Shown: one piece after another, positions 9,164-18,589 of the stretch
How positions within the stretch are numbered: the stretch's first letter is position 1
How the letters are laid out: every line of letters starts with the position of its first letter
From: Vampirovibrionales bacterium
GTDB lineage: Bacteria; Cyanobacteriota; Vampirovibrionia; Vampirovibrionales; Vampirovibrionaceae
Length of the DNA stretch: 64,000 nt
Assembly: GCA_029866025.1 (NCBI GenBank)
Contig: JARXAD010000002.1
Coordinates: 175,688 to 239,687 of the forward strand
Direction of reading: 5' to 3'
Notes under the pieces: model-generated
What the model saw: the letters and a program-made list of their open reading frames with translations, nothing else
Databases searched by the model: none
Told to the model about the DNA's origin: nothing
Translations under genes and position numbers: made by a program

Positions 9164-9883
9164 ATGATTTCTTTAATGGCCCCCCGTTTTTCCAGCCTTC
9201 AAACCGCTAAGCAAACCAACTTTCAACCTTTGTTTGGCTATAGAACCGTGCGTGATTTTATTGATACGCCGCTTCATAGAGGCAAAGGTGTTGCCGTTTA
9301 TGGTGGCACACAGATGCAAGACCTAGAAACTGTTAAGAGCTGGACAAAAACTTTCGCCCAAAATGGCTACCATATTGTAACAGGGGGTGGCCCCGGCGTT
9401 ATGAAGGCTGCCCAACAAGGTGCCGTTGAAGGGGGTAGCGTTGCTATTGGAACCGGTATTAACTGGGCTCAGTGGAATATTAAAGACGGTATACAAAATG
9501 AAAACGGATTTGTAAAAGATTATCAACGATTTGTAGACGGTAGAACAGTAACCGAGCGATTTGAGAACCCGAATGGTTTTTATGGCGCTGCGGCCTGCCA
9601 ACTCGTTTTTCCCGGTGGGTTTGGCACTAAAGCAGAGATGTACCGCATGGTGTACGACCTCATGGCCAACGCTACCAGGTACCCCATTCAACGAAAGTTA
9701 GTCGTAGCTGATTTGGACCCCGAATTTACAGCATGGGTAAAATCTCAATTCACCTCCGATAAGAGCACTTATAATGCGGCTCAATACCTAACATTTGTAA
9801 AAACTCCCGAAGAAGCACTAGATGTATTTAAAAGCACCGAAATAGAAAAAACACGCGCTGTTAAAAATGTTTGGATGGCTTAG
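9164..9883 (+). CDS. LOG-family (lysine-decarboxylase-like) nucleotide hydrolase
   Basis: 239 residues with the Rossmann-like LOG fold. Signatures are VAVYGGTQ near residue 43, TGGGPGVMKAAQQGA, and FPGGFGTKAEM (family PGGxGTxxE), which carries the catalytic Arg/Glu region. Family members are mostly phosphoribohydrolases acting on nucleoside 5'-monophosphates (cytokinin activation or purine nucleotide turnover); true lysine decarboxylase activity is not expected. The first 40 residues are extra and contain a FQPLFGYR segment reminiscent of N-termini of other lineage-specific proteins here. It is a single gene with AGAGG 12 bases before the ATG; the sequence is somewhat AT-richer than the neighbours. 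Confidence 0.85.
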   Translation: MISLMAPRFSSLQTAKQTNFQPLFGYRTVRDFIDTPLHRGKGVAVYGGTQMQDLETVKSWTKTFAQNGYHIVTGGGPGVMKAAQQGAVEGGSVAIGTGINWAQWNIKDGIQNENGFVKDYQRFVDGRTVTERFENPNGFYGAAACQLVFPGGFGTKAEMYRMVYDLMANATRYPIQRKLVVADLDPEFTAWVKSQFTSDKSTYNAAQYLTFVKTPEEALDVFKSTEIEKTRAVKNVWMA

Positions 9884-9891
9884 TTACGCAG

Positions 9892-10170
9892 TTAAGGTTT
9901 CAGCACATCCCACAGCGTCCAGCCGCCAATGGCCACAAACCCAATGCCCGCGGCTAGGCGCAAGGTAGCTACCGGCACCACGGTACTCACCCACTGGCCC
10001 GCCAACACCGCCAAGGCACTACTGGCCACCAAGGCCACACTGCTGGCTAAAAATACCTGCCACGGTGTTAAGGGGCTATCGGCGGCAAACAGTAGGGTGG
10101 CCAGCTGGGTTTTGTCCCCCAGCTCTGCCATAAAAATGGTCGCTGCGGTTGTTAACCAGGCCATCCACAT
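9892..10170 (-). CDS. UPF0016/GDT1-family cation (Mn2+/Ca2+) exporter, single-domain form
   Basis: 92 residues with three membrane segments. The conserved E-x-G-D-K-T motif (AELGDKTQLAT) is in the first helix and is the metal-binding signature of the UPF0016 family (GDT1, TMEM165, MneA), which exports manganese or exchanges calcium for protons. Full-length members carry two such halves; this is a single half that would have to dimerise. It starts 11 bases after the ftsH stop on the same strand, so it is probably the second gene of an ftsH operon. Confidence 0.85.
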   Translation of the reverse strand: MWMAWLTTAATIFMAELGDKTQLATLLFAADSPLTPWQVFLASSVALVASSALAVLAGQWVSTVVPVATLRLAAGIGFVAIGGWTLWDVLKP

Positions 10171-10181
10171 CCCTTAAATCC

Positions 10182-12203
10182 TTATGACGACACCGGCACG
10201 TCCGCGTTTGGGGGTACCAACACCACGTTGGACTCATCGGTATCCGAAGGCGCAATGAGCAACGCTGGCAACTCTTCCACGGGGGTTTCCGGCAACATTT
10301 GGCGCGGCACGTTAATGCTGCCATCGGTGCGGCGGGCCACCACGCGGTCGTAAATGGCCTTCACTTCGTCGTCGTCCAAGGTTTCTTTTTCCAACAGCTC
10401 GTTCACCACAGCGTCCATCACGTCGCGGTTGTCCGATAAAATTTTGATAGCCAAGGCGTACTGTTCCGCCACAATGCGCTTAATTTCCCGGTCAATCACA
10501 GAAGCCACGTCTTCGCCGTAGTTGCGTTCATGGCCAAAATCGCGGCCCATAAACACATGCTCGTTGGCTTTGCCAAACACCATGGGGCCCAGCTCATCGC
10601 TCATGCCAAACTGGGTCACAATTTTACGCGCCAGCTCTGTCACTTTGTTCAGGTCATCGCTGGCACCGGTGTAGCAATCGTTGTAAATCAGTTTTTCAGC
10701 GGCACGACCCCCCAGCGTCATGGCAATGCGGGCAATCAGCTGCTTGCGAGAGGTGTGCACTTTGTTGTCATCGGGCATGGTCCACGTTAGGCCCAGCGCC
10801 ATCCCACGGGGAATAATACTCACCTTACGCAGGGGATCGCAGCCTTCCACCAGCATGCCCACCAAGGCATGGCCCACTTCGTGATACGCCGTCAGCTCTT
10901 TGTCTTTTTCTGAGATGAGGCGCGACTTTTTCTCCACGCCTGCAATAACCTTTTCAATGGCCTGCTCAATGTCATTTTGGCTAATGCTCTCTTTTAAATG
11001 ACGCGCCGCATACAAGGCGCCTTCATTCAGCAGGTTAGCAAGGTCTGCGCCGGTAAAGCCGGGCGTGCTTTTGGCCAGGCGCTTCAGGTCCACGTCGTCT
11101 GCCAAGGGTTTGCCTTTGGCATGCACGTTTAAAATCTGCTCACGGCCCTTCATGTCGGGGCGGTCAATCACCACTTGGCGATCAAAACGACCGGGGCGCA
11201 GCAAGGCGTTGTCTAAAATATCGGGGCGGTTGGTGGCGGCAATAATAATAATGCCCGTGGTGCCATCAAAACCGTCCATTTCGACTAATAGTTGGTTGAG
11301 GGTTTGCTCGCGTTCATCGTGGCCACCGCCCATACCAGCGCCACGCTGGCGGCCCACGGCATCAATTTCATCCACAAACACAATACAGGGCGCGTGCTTT
11401 TTGGCCTGCTCAAACAAATCGCGCACGCGGCTGGCACCCACACCCACAAACATTTCCACAAAATCACTGCCACTAATGGTAAAAAAGGGTACGCCTGCTT
11501 CGCCGGCCACAGCCTTGGCCAGCAGGGTTTTACCCGTACCGGGTGAGCCCACCAACAACACGCCCTTAGGCACTTTGGCTCCCAGCTTTTGATAACGCTC
11601 GGGGTTTTTTAAAAAATCCACCACTTCTTCCAGCTCGGTTTTGGCTTCATCAATACCGGCCACATCGTTAAAGGTAATCTTTACTTTGCTGTCCATCTGC
11701 ATTTTGGCTTTGCTTTTGCCAAAGCTCATGGCTTGTGAGCCGCCCGACTGGATGTTTCGGAAAATCACAACAAAAAACACAATGGCAAGCAACGGTAAAA
11801 ACACGATGGTCAACAATTGCATCCACTGCCCCTGGCTTTGAGGCTCTTCAAAACGAACGGGCACCTGATGAGCTTGCAAATCGGGCATTAACAAGCTTTC
11901 GCCTCCACGCTCGGGCAGCTGGGTTTTATACACAAGCGATGGCGCTAATGCCGGGCGAGCCACCATCGATGGTGCTTTCCCTTCAGCAGGTTCTGCTGGG
12001 GCGATTTTTTTAGGCACCGCACGGGCCACATTGCCACTAATGGAAACACTGGCAATCTCGTCGGCTTGCACTTTGGCCACCAAGGCAGAATATGACAGTT
12101 CTTTGGTGGTGTTTTCTGGCGAAAACATGAGGGTGGACATAAACAACGCCACCACCAACAGCAGGGCTAAAATCCAAATACCGGTTTTATGAGAACTTTT
12201 CAC
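10182..12203 (-). CDS. ftsH: ATP-dependent membrane zinc protease FtsH
   Basis: 673 residues. Two membrane helices (about 9-27 and 131-148) flank a periplasmic domain longer than in E. coli and rich in Ala/Pro near 60-100. The AAA+ module has Walker A GSPGTGKT (219-226), Walker B VFVDEID (275-281) and the arginine-finger region. The M41 protease domain has the zinc motif HEVGH (441-445), with the third ligand expected in the GASDDLNK segment. It degrades damaged or unassembled membrane proteins and some soluble regulators. All key residues are present. It is divergent from the MerR-like gene and precedes the UPF0016 gene. Confidence 0.97.
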   Translation of the reverse strand: MKSSHKTGIWILALLLVVALFMSTLMFSPENTTKELSYSALVAKVQADEIASVSISGNVARAVPKKIAPAEPAEGKAPSMVARPALAPSLVYKTQLPERGGESLLMPDLQAHQVPVRFEEPQSQGQWMQLLTIVFLPLLAIVFFVVIFRNIQSGGSQAMSFGKSKAKMQMDSKVKITFNDVAGIDEAKTELEEVVDFLKNPERYQKLGAKVPKGVLLVGSPGTGKTLLAKAVAGEAGVPFFTISGSDFVEMFVGVGASRVRDLFEQAKKHAPCIVFVDEIDAVGRQRGAGMGGGHDEREQTLNQLLVEMDGFDGTTGIIIIAATNRPDILDNALLRPGRFDRQVVIDRPDMKGREQILNVHAKGKPLADDVDLKRLAKSTPGFTGADLANLLNEGALYAARHLKESISQNDIEQAIEKVIAGVEKKSRLISEKDKELTAYHEVGHALVGMLVEGCDPLRKVSIIPRGMALGLTWTMPDDNKVHTSRKQLIARIAMTLGGRAAEKLIYNDCYTGASDDLNKVTELARKIVTQFGMSDELGPMVFGKANEHVFMGRDFGHERNYGEDVASVIDREIKRIVAEQYALAIKILSDNRDVMDAVVNELLEKETLDDDEVKAIYDRVVARRTDGSINVPRQMLPETPVEELPALLIAPSDTDESNVVLVPPNADVPVSS

Positions 12204-12362
12204 GAGGGTGCCTTTGCAAACGAAGGGAGAACTGTTAGTTGAGAATCTCTGCTATTGTGCCACAGGTAGGCCACTTGCGGGGAGAAGCACCCGCAAGCAA
12301 CCCCCCAACGGGTGGACTTGTTCTTAATTTCTTGTGCAAGCCACTTTATTTGGCGCCGCCCT

Positions 12363-12391
12363 TTGCGCCACATGACCCTCTCTCGTATAAT
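12363..12391 (+). promoter_or_regulatory. Sigma-70-type promoter for the MerR-like gene
   Basis: TTGCGC (12363-12368) and a perfect TATAAT (12386-12391) are separated by 17 bases. They lie 55 bases before the GTG start at 12446. Confidence 0.6.
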
Positions 12392-12445
12392 GAAAATTCC
12401 TCTGATTTCTGCCTATTGTTGTCTGTTCGTAGGAACCTCGCCCTC

Positions 12446-13060
12446 GTGACTGTTCTAACGCCTTCCAATGCCTCTCCTGCCGCCGGTGTAACGGCCAATG
12501 CCACGGTGTATACCTTGGGCTATTTAAAAGAGACCTTACAAACCGACGAAGGCGAACTAATGGCCTTGGCCGATGCCCTGCAATTGCAGCCAGAGCAGGA
12601 AGAAGCCACCGGTCAGTGGGCCTTCCAGTACCGTCAGGTTCAGGTATTGCGCAAAGCGGTAGAGCTCAACCGCCGGGGTGAGAGCCTAAAAGCCATTCAA
12701 GATTTATTGGGCCCTACCTCCACCATGGCGGCTGCCGCCATGCCTGCGGTGGTGCTTACCCCCGATCAACAGCTCTCGGCCCAAGCCAAGACCTTGCGTT
12801 CGCAAGGCAGCACAGGGATTGCCGTGGTGGTGGATGCCATTGCCAACGCCCGCACCGATATCTTAAAAGACATGGGGCGCCTGATAGACGACAAGCTGGC
12901 TGGGCTGGATGAAGTGGTGGTGGAGCTGATACGTGCCAAAAGCGAAAACGACGCCCTGAAGCAAAAAATTGCTAGCTTGCAAGAAGAGCGCGATATTTTG
13001 GATTATGAGCTGGGCCGCTTTAAAGAAACCGGCTTTGGCTTTTACCGCAAAACTACGTAA
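12446..13060 (+). CDS. MerR-like winged-helix protein with C-terminal coiled coil
   Basis: 204 residues. Residues about 15-80 resemble a MerR-type domain: YTLGYLKETL near the start, then YRQVQVLRKAVELNRRGESLKAIQDLLG, which follows the family pattern of a conserved Leu ladder, G-S-L and I-x-x-L-L. The middle is Ala-rich. The C-terminal 60 residues are heptad-like (LIRAKSENDALKQKIASLQEERDIL), indicating a dimerising coiled coil. No effector-binding Cys residues are seen. The GTG start is chosen because AGGAA precedes it and a promoter lies just upstream. It is probably a transcriptional regulator or nucleoid-associated protein; the regulon is unknown. It converges on the CDF-CorC gene with a dispersed repeat between them. 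Confidence 0.65.
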   Translation: MTVLTPSNASPAAGVTANATVYTLGYLKETLQTDEGELMALADALQLQPEQEEATGQWAFQYRQVQVLRKAVELNRRGESLKAIQDLLGPTSTMAAAAMPAVVLTPDQQLSAQAKTLRSQGSTGIAVVVDAIANARTDILKDMGRLIDDKLAGLDEVVVELIRAKSENDALKQKIASLQEERDILDYELGRFKETGFGFYRKTT

Positions 13061-13104
13061 ACCTCGCTAATAAAAAAACTTTCGTATCCTTTATTCCGTG
13101 AATA

Positions 13105-13320
13105 AGGGTGGGTTATTGGGTTTATAATGCGCTAGCATGAACCCAATAATGCCTGTCTGCGAGCGAGGCCAAGGCGTGTTTATTTACTTAAACAAGGCGT
13201 AAATCCCTAAAATTTAAAATGATAGCTACTTACGCCATATGTAATTTATAAGCCCAGCTTGCTGGGGCCAGTGCCTTGCGCGGGGAGCGTTAAGGGGCAG
13301 GCCCCTTAACAAAAGATAGA
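13105..13320 (+). repeat. Dispersed repeat, copy A (rearranged interior)
   Basis: Its first 75 bases (GGGTGGGTTATTGGGTTTA, then an inverted partner ACCCAATAATGCCTGTCTGC) and last 45 bases (GCGGGGAGCGTTAAGGGGC with a GCCCCTTAA hairpin arm, then AAAAGATAGA) match copies at 33901 and 54566. The middle is replaced by unrelated AT-rich sequence containing CCCAGCTTGCTGGG. It lies between the convergent MerR-like and CDF-CorC genes, hairpin end towards the CDF-CorC stop codon. This also accounts for the whole intergenic stretch 13061-13352. Confidence 0.75.
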
Positions 13321-13352
13321 AGAAAGGCGAGTCAGAAGGGGCGGCTTGCCGT

Positions 13353-15218
13353 CTACGGCACATCAATGGAAGGCGTCATAGGCACGTCTTCACTGCGATC
13401 CAGCAACATGGTCACAATACGGGGGCCGTCCACGGCCTCTACCGTAATGGCCCAATCCTCAAAGGTAATGGCATCGCCCACTTCCGGTTCTCGGCCCAAC
13501 TGGCCAAACACAAAGCCCCCAATGGTCACAAATTCTTCCGTGGGGAAGGTGGCTTCCAAGGTCTCGTTCAGTTCTTCAATGTTGCATTTACCATTCACAC
13601 GCACCTGCAAAGCGTTACCAGCAGCATCATCCACCAAACGCTCTAGCAGTGTTTCTTCCACTTCGGTTTCGTCCCAAATTTCGCCAATAATTTCTTCCAT
13701 CAAGTCTTCAATGGTTACAATACCGGCAAACCCACCGTATTCATCGGCCACAGCCGCAATTTGCAATTTACTGCGCTTAAAATCTTCCAGCAATTCGCCC
13801 ACCCGCTTGGTTTCGGGGTACAAGCGAATTTCTCGCAGCAAATCTTGCAAAGACACATGCTCTTGCTGGTAATGAAGATGTTGAAACACATCTTTGGCGT
13901 GAACAAAGCCCAACAGATCATCCACGTTTTCTCTAAAAACCGGCCAGCGGGTATGGCCTTTGCTAGCCATTAAATCCGCCACTTCGCGCACGGTGGTGTC
14001 TACGTTTACGTAATCCACATCGGTGCGGGGTACCATTACGTCTTCCAGGCGCAAGTCGCTAAAGTCGCGCGTGCGGGTAAGTAACGCTTCTTGTCGCTGG
14101 GTAATCACCCCTTGGCGAACACCATCCGCCAACAAACCCTCAAAACGCTTGTCCCAGCGGTCTTCACTTTCATCGGCTTGTACTTCAATAAACACCTGCT
14201 CGGCATGAACCGCCCTAAACCGATCGGCCATACGGGCTTTAATCCGATCCGTTAAGTCGTCCATGTCTCGCACGGGCAAATCAGGGTCTACCTCTACTGT
14301 CATGTGAATCATCAATCCGGCATGGCCTTGATCAATGGTGCGTAGGGCCATAATTTGAGACACACCATAGGTGTTGAGTACAATAGCCCGAATATCAGCC
14401 TCTATGGTAGCCGATGCCGCCGAATGGATGAGAATCCCCTTATTGTGGCCAAACAGTTGGAACGCCAGCCCCAACAGCAAGATACCAATCAGTATGGACC
14501 CAATGGCATCGGGAATATGCTGAGACGTGGAAGACAACCAGCCCCATTGCACCAACCACTGGCTGGACAAAATAGCCACTAAGGCTACTAAGGCACCAAC
14601 GAAGGCCAACGTGTCTTCAAAAAACACATAGCGGGTGGTGGGTACCTGCGCCTGCCCCACATGCTTAAAGCCCAACGGAATGGTGCTAAAGAAGTTGGAC
14701 GGCACTTCTACCTCGGCCAACACAGCCTTTGCAGCCGAATAAATGGCATACAATTCAAACAACAGACTAACGGCCAATACCGCAATGGCCCAGCCGTAGT
14801 GCTCTGCCATATGCAGTGGCTGAGAAAAGCGATGGACGCCTTCCCACACCGCCCAGCCCGAGCTAAAAAACAGCAAAAAGCTGGCAATGAGGGCCCATAA
14901 GTTCATTTCCAGACCATAGCCAAAAGGATGGGTGCGGTCCGCTTCTCGGTTACCCCGAGACAGGCCAATGAGCAAAATCACACTGTTCAAGGCATCGCCC
15001 AACGAGTGAAGACCTTCGCTAAACAGGGCTGCACTGGGGCTGATGGTAACGTGTACGCCCAACTTAAGAGCCGCTATGAGTAAATTAACGGCAAAAGCCA
15101 CTAGCCCTGCTGCAAAAGCGCCTGAAGGAGCATGTAACCGCGATTGTTTAGCAGGGGCCGCCAGTTGCGGCATTCTACTGTCTGGGTCATCCATAGAAGC
15201 TGTGTTGTCAAAAGTCAT
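13353..15218 (-). CDS. CDF metal transporter fused to CBS-pair and CorC/HlyC domain
   Basis: About 621 residues with a composite architecture. Residues 30-270 form a cation diffusion facilitator with about six membrane segments, the metal-site motif SEGLHSLGD (His71, Asp75), the THPFGYG loop and a DAIGS helix. Residues 270-350 are the CDF cytoplasmic ferredoxin-like domain. Residues 390-510 form a CBS pair beginning EDVMVPRTDV and ending VTIEDLMEEIIGEI. Residues 525-605 are the CorC_HlyC transporter-associated domain (EELNETL, TIGGFVFGQLGREP). The second half is what normally follows the DUF21/CNNM membrane domain of CorC-type magnesium proteins; here a CDF efflux domain takes its place. The reading frame is continuous. 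Substrate (Zn, Fe, Mn, Mg or Co) is not predictable; CBS domains suggest nucleotide regulation. Confidence 0.88.
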   Translation of the reverse strand: MTFDNTASMDDPDSRMPQLAAPAKQSRLHAPSGAFAAGLVAFAVNLLIAALKLGVHVTISPSAALFSEGLHSLGDALNSVILLIGLSRGNREADRTHPFGYGLEMNLWALIASFLLFFSSGWAVWEGVHRFSQPLHMAEHYGWAIAVLAVSLLFELYAIYSAAKAVLAEVEVPSNFFSTIPLGFKHVGQAQVPTTRYVFFEDTLAFVGALVALVAILSSQWLVQWGWLSSTSQHIPDAIGSILIGILLLGLAFQLFGHNKGILIHSAASATIEADIRAIVLNTYGVSQIMALRTIDQGHAGLMIHMTVEVDPDLPVRDMDDLTDRIKARMADRFRAVHAEQVFIEVQADESEDRWDKRFEGLLADGVRQGVITQRQEALLTRTRDFSDLRLEDVMVPRTDVDYVNVDTTVREVADLMASKGHTRWPVFRENVDDLLGFVHAKDVFQHLHYQQEHVSLQDLLREIRLYPETKRVGELLEDFKRSKLQIAAVADEYGGFAGIVTIEDLMEEIIGEIWDETEVEETLLERLVDDAAGNALQVRVNGKCNIEELNETLEATFPTEEFVTIGGFVFGQLGREPEVGDAITFEDWAITVEAVDGPRIVTMLLDRSEDVPMTPSIDVP

Positions 15219-15334
15219 CGACAAAATAAGAAATCATCCCGTTAAAACAATCATTGTTAGTTTAACATACCTGCCATAAACACCATGCAAACAAAGCCAA
15301 CAGGCATTGCTTTACCCAATTTGCATTACAGGCG

Positions 15335-17758
15335 TTACCAGCCTGGGTATATACACTCCGTTGCTCCCGTATCCGACCGCTGAAAGCGGTAGCAGTACTC
15401 TAAGCGAGTTCCCACAATACGTCTGTCATAGCCCGTTAGGGTCACATAGGTATCGGAAAAACGCAGACGCGTGGGATTAAGAAACAGATCTGGGGAATCA
15501 TAAAACGTCCCCATATCTTGTGTAATGGAAAGTTCGCAACCCGTAAAGTGCTCCGCTAGTAACAATTGAGGATGACTATTTTCACATTGAGTAACTGATG
15601 GATACATTGCATCGGCCACACATTGAATGCCCGCCGCATTGTATTGCCCCAGAGCAACAGTAGAGCCTGCAGTAGGCATATCACCACCATAGTAAGTCAA
15701 CTCAATATCGGAACCAGGTCCTCCATCGCCCAATGGGATTAAAGAGCTGTTTTGGTACTGCATGGAAAAAGTATTATACCCCCCTGATCTAAACGTAGGC
15801 GTTCCCACAGCGGTCCACCCACCTGAGGGCAACGGATCGTAAGTGGGAGGGCACGTTACTGTACAATCGTAGGTACCATACTGGGGCGTATGGGTACCCG
15901 TTACATACACGTCATGGTTATCGCAATTCAAATCATAATGGGTAGGGGCCGCGCCACTAATGGTGTAAGAACCCACCAATGCCGGTACGTTAAGGGATAA
16001 AGACCCACTGAGTACATTGGCTGTGGTTTCATCACTGGTAATGCTAACAATGGTGGCGGTGTTGGCACAGCCATTATCAAAATTTAGCGTCGTGTTATCC
16101 ACCCCACTGGCCACCGTTACCGTGTATATTTTTGCCGTATCACTGCCCGTCCACGTGGTGCTATTGGAGGTAATAGAAACCGCCTCGGGCGTGATGCAGG
16201 TGTCGGCAACGCAGTCATAACTACCGTAGCTGGGGGTATGGGTACCCGTTACGTACAGGTCATGATCCCCACAATCCAAATCGTAATGTTTGGGGGCAGC
16301 ACCACTAGTGTTGTAAGAAGCACTGGTAGCAGGCAAGTTTAAAGCAACAGAACCACTGGTTACATTGATGGTCGTTTCATCACTGGTAATACTACTAATA
16401 GTAACCGTGTTACTACAACCATTACTAAACGTTAGGCTTGTATTATCCACACCACTGGCAATGGTAACGGTGTAAGCCTTTGTTGTATCGCTATAGGTTT
16501 GAGTCGTGCTGTTAGCCGAAATAGTGACCGATTCTGGTGTACTGCAAACATCTCCAGTCACCACATCCCCCACTTTAAATAAAGCCTCAAAAGCGCTAGC
16601 GGCATTACCCCAAGCGTCATAGACGGTATCAGCAGGAATATTTAAACTATAGAGATTATCTCTAGCGGCACCGCCACTACTCACGTATTCAGGCAAAGAA
16701 CCATAAGTAACGACTTGCGTTCCAGATGGCAATGCAGGGTACACTTCCAGTTCAACATTGGGGGTAGCATCCCCTGGCTGTTGCGCATAAATATTACACT
16801 GAGTAGTAGTATTACCATCTGAAAAACAACCACCGTAATTTACATTGGGCGGTGCCGCCACAATTTGGCCCGAAGGGTATAGTGAAGGGAAATACATCGG
16901 CCCACTGAATACAAATTTAACCGTAGGGGTTGTTGAAATATTCGTCGTATACGAAGCATCTGGAATAGAAAGGGAGCTTTCCCCCAAGGCGTCATAAGCC
17001 GTCCAGGTGCTAGAGAGCACCGTCGCGCCACTTTTAACAAATACTTTGTACAAATCGGCAGCCTGCAAACCGGGCGTGCCTTCGGTTCCACCCTGCCAAG
17101 CCCTGGCAAAGCTAAAGGAGGTGGTCATGCCATAATCCGGTACCCAAACACGGGGGCCTTCCGTACTAATCGTATCGTTTGTACCAGCCCACACTCGTAT
17201 CCACTGAATGGGGTTGTTAAACAACGCAGAAGAAACCAAGGTACCCATAGAAATTTTGGCAAACACCGTAACCGTTTGTTTTGTACCCGAAGAGCAAGAC
17301 AACGTGCCATCGGTATTATTAACCGTAACGGCATTGGCAATCGGTTGATGGTTAGAGGTGCTGACACAGCTAGTACCCACCGCTGCAACATAACGGGGAT
17401 GAATACTGGTTAAGCTTCCTAACCTTGCTGCATCAAATGCACCCATCTCATTCCGATGGGGGTCCCCTCCGAATGCAATATATTGATACATAGCCACCGT
17501 ATTGCCATCAGCATTTTTTACAACCCCGGAAGCAGGATTGTAGGGGTCAATGGCACCATTAATAAAATTAAGTCGGTTGGTAGCAATGGGAGATACAACA
17601 CCCTCTTTAAGCCCTGCCATTGCCGCGTTATAAGACCACGTTAGCTGCTTATCGCGCATAATTTGGTCAACACCCATAGACCCCACCTGTGAGCTATAGA
17701 GGCCCAACATGGAAGCCAACATACCAATGGCTAGCAAAATAGGAAGAAGAGCGCCCAT
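15335..17758 (-). CDS. Large surface protein with N-terminal membrane helix and tandem repeats (minor-pilin-associated)
   Basis: 807 residues. It starts with a hydrophobic helix (PILLAIGMLASMLGLYSSQ) like PilX-type or other pilus-assembly proteins, without a prepilin-peptidase site. The rest is Thr/Ser/Tyr-rich and beta-like. An Ig-like segment containing TPTVKFVFSGPMYFPS recalls SbsA/Big_5 domains. Two tandem cysteine-containing repeats of about 116 residues follow, with motifs such as SITSDETT, HYDL and YVTGTHTP. About 20 cysteines suggest disulphide-stabilised folding outside the cytoplasm. It is encoded 71 bases downstream of a type IV pilin-like gene on the same strand, so a pilus-tip or adhesin role is plausible but inferred. 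No family is recognised with certainty. Confidence 0.65.
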   Translation of the reverse strand: MGALLPILLAIGMLASMLGLYSSQVGSMGVDQIMRDKQLTWSYNAAMAGLKEGVVSPIATNRLNFINGAIDPYNPASGVVKNADGNTVAMYQYIAFGGDPHRNEMGAFDAARLGSLTSIHPRYVAAVGTSCVSTSNHQPIANAVTVNNTDGTLSCSSGTKQTVTVFAKISMGTLVSSALFNNPIQWIRVWAGTNDTISTEGPRVWVPDYGMTTSFSFARAWQGGTEGTPGLQAADLYKVFVKSGATVLSSTWTAYDALGESSLSIPDASYTTNISTTPTVKFVFSGPMYFPSLYPSGQIVAAPPNVNYGGCFSDGNTTTQCNIYAQQPGDATPNVELEVYPALPSGTQVVTYGSLPEYVSSGGAARDNLYSLNIPADTVYDAWGNAASAFEALFKVGDVVTGDVCSTPESVTISANSTTQTYSDTTKAYTVTIASGVDNTSLTFSNGCSNTVTISSITSDETTINVTSGSVALNLPATSASYNTSGAAPKHYDLDCGDHDLYVTGTHTPSYGSYDCVADTCITPEAVSITSNSTTWTGSDTAKIYTVTVASGVDNTTLNFDNGCANTATIVSITSDETTANVLSGSLSLNVPALVGSYTISGAAPTHYDLNCDNHDVYVTGTHTPQYGTYDCTVTCPPTYDPLPSGGWTAVGTPTFRSGGYNTFSMQYQNSSLIPLGDGGPGSDIELTYYGGDMPTAGSTVALGQYNAAGIQCVADAMYPSVTQCENSHPQLLLAEHFTGCELSITQDMGTFYDSPDLFLNPTRLRFSDTYVTLTGYDRRIVGTRLEYCYRFQRSDTGATECIYPGW
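15860..16555 (-). repeat. Two tandem ~350-bp coding repeats in the surface-protein gene
   Basis: Two adjacent segments (about 16207-16555 and 15860-16206) encode near-parallel sequences: SNSTT, then a YTVT-ASGVDNT segment, SITSDETT, SGAAP-HYDL and YVTGTHTP. The DNA is also similar, e.g. both contain TTTCATCACTGGTAAT. This indicates internal duplication of one extracellular module. Boundaries are approximate. Confidence 0.8.
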
Positions 17759-17829
17759 AAAACTTACTGTCTCCGAAAAATGAACGGTTGCTAGCCACTC
17801 CCGCTAAACCAACGCAAGAGGGGGGCGAT

Positions 17830-18441
17830 CTAAAAAGTAACGGGATAATAGGCCTCTAAAAAGGCTTCTAAAGAATTGGCCGTACTACCCATGCTGGGGC
17901 AATTAGCACTGGCTACCGCATCACATGGGTTTTTAATCACGGAAAAAGGAACCACTGCATACGCAGTCCCGCCTACAGCATCTTGATAGAGGCTTAACAC
18001 GGCCGAATAAGATTCAGCCCCATTGGGAATTTGACGAATAGCACTACCCGAAACTGTGGCAGCATCATCAATACCAATTAGTCCCCCGCTGGCATCTGTT
18101 CTATAAGCTGTGTTTAAAAGATTGATGGTGAAATACACCGTTTCTCCGTTGCTTGTGTAAGCCGTTCGTCCGGCAACCGGAACACGCACACTGCTGCCTG
18201 CCGTGGTTGGCAAAGAACTATAAGCCGAATAAGCACTGTACTGAGACGTTAAATTATAAATGCTGTTGGTTTGCTGATCAAAGGTTCGGGCCGCCTGAAA
18301 CGCACCTTCCCCGGAGCTATTTACCACGTCAGAGGAGCTTAGTTTTAACGTAATTGCTGCCAAAGTAGCAAAAATAGCAACGGTAATAGCAACCTCAATT
18401 AAGGTAAACCCCGCTGTTGCACGATATCGATCCAAACTCAT
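17830..18441 (-). CDS. Type IV pilin-like protein (pseudopilin/minor pilin)
   Basis: 203 residues. The N-terminus is a class III signal: a short basic leader ending in Gly, then FTLIEVAITVAIFATLAAI. This gives the prepilin-peptidase site G/F with the conserved Glu at +5 and the hydrophobic assembly helix. The rest is a variable Ser/Thr/Ala-rich globular domain with two Cys (PCDAVASANC) near the C-terminus, as in the pilin D-region. It is processed by PilD and incorporated in type IV pili or a type II secretion pseudopilus. It is upstream of, and probably co-transcribed with, the large repeat protein. No pilus motor genes are in the window. Confidence 0.85.
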   Translation of the reverse strand: MSLDRYRATAGFTLIEVAITVAIFATLAAITLKLSSSDVVNSSGEGAFQAARTFDQQTNSIYNLTSQYSAYSAYSSLPTTAGSSVRVPVAGRTAYTSNGETVYFTINLLNTAYRTDASGGLIGIDDAATVSGSAIRQIPNGAESYSAVLSLYQDAVGGTAYAVVPFSVIKNPCDAVASANCPSMGSTANSLEAFLEAYYPVTF

Positions 18442-18589
18442 TGTGACGACCTATTCACTCACTTTATCCGTAAGTAAACCTAGCTTACCAACATTTAGCC
18501 CACCTTACCGCTTGCTTCTACTGCATATCGGCCATTAAATGGAAATCTGAAGGAAACTGTTGATTACCCAGCGGCTCTAAGCTTAGACG

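Noticed and set aside
13061-13352. Possible CRISPR-like or tRNA-like structure
   Set aside because: The inverted arms form a single dispersed repeat, not regularly spaced units; no cloverleaf.
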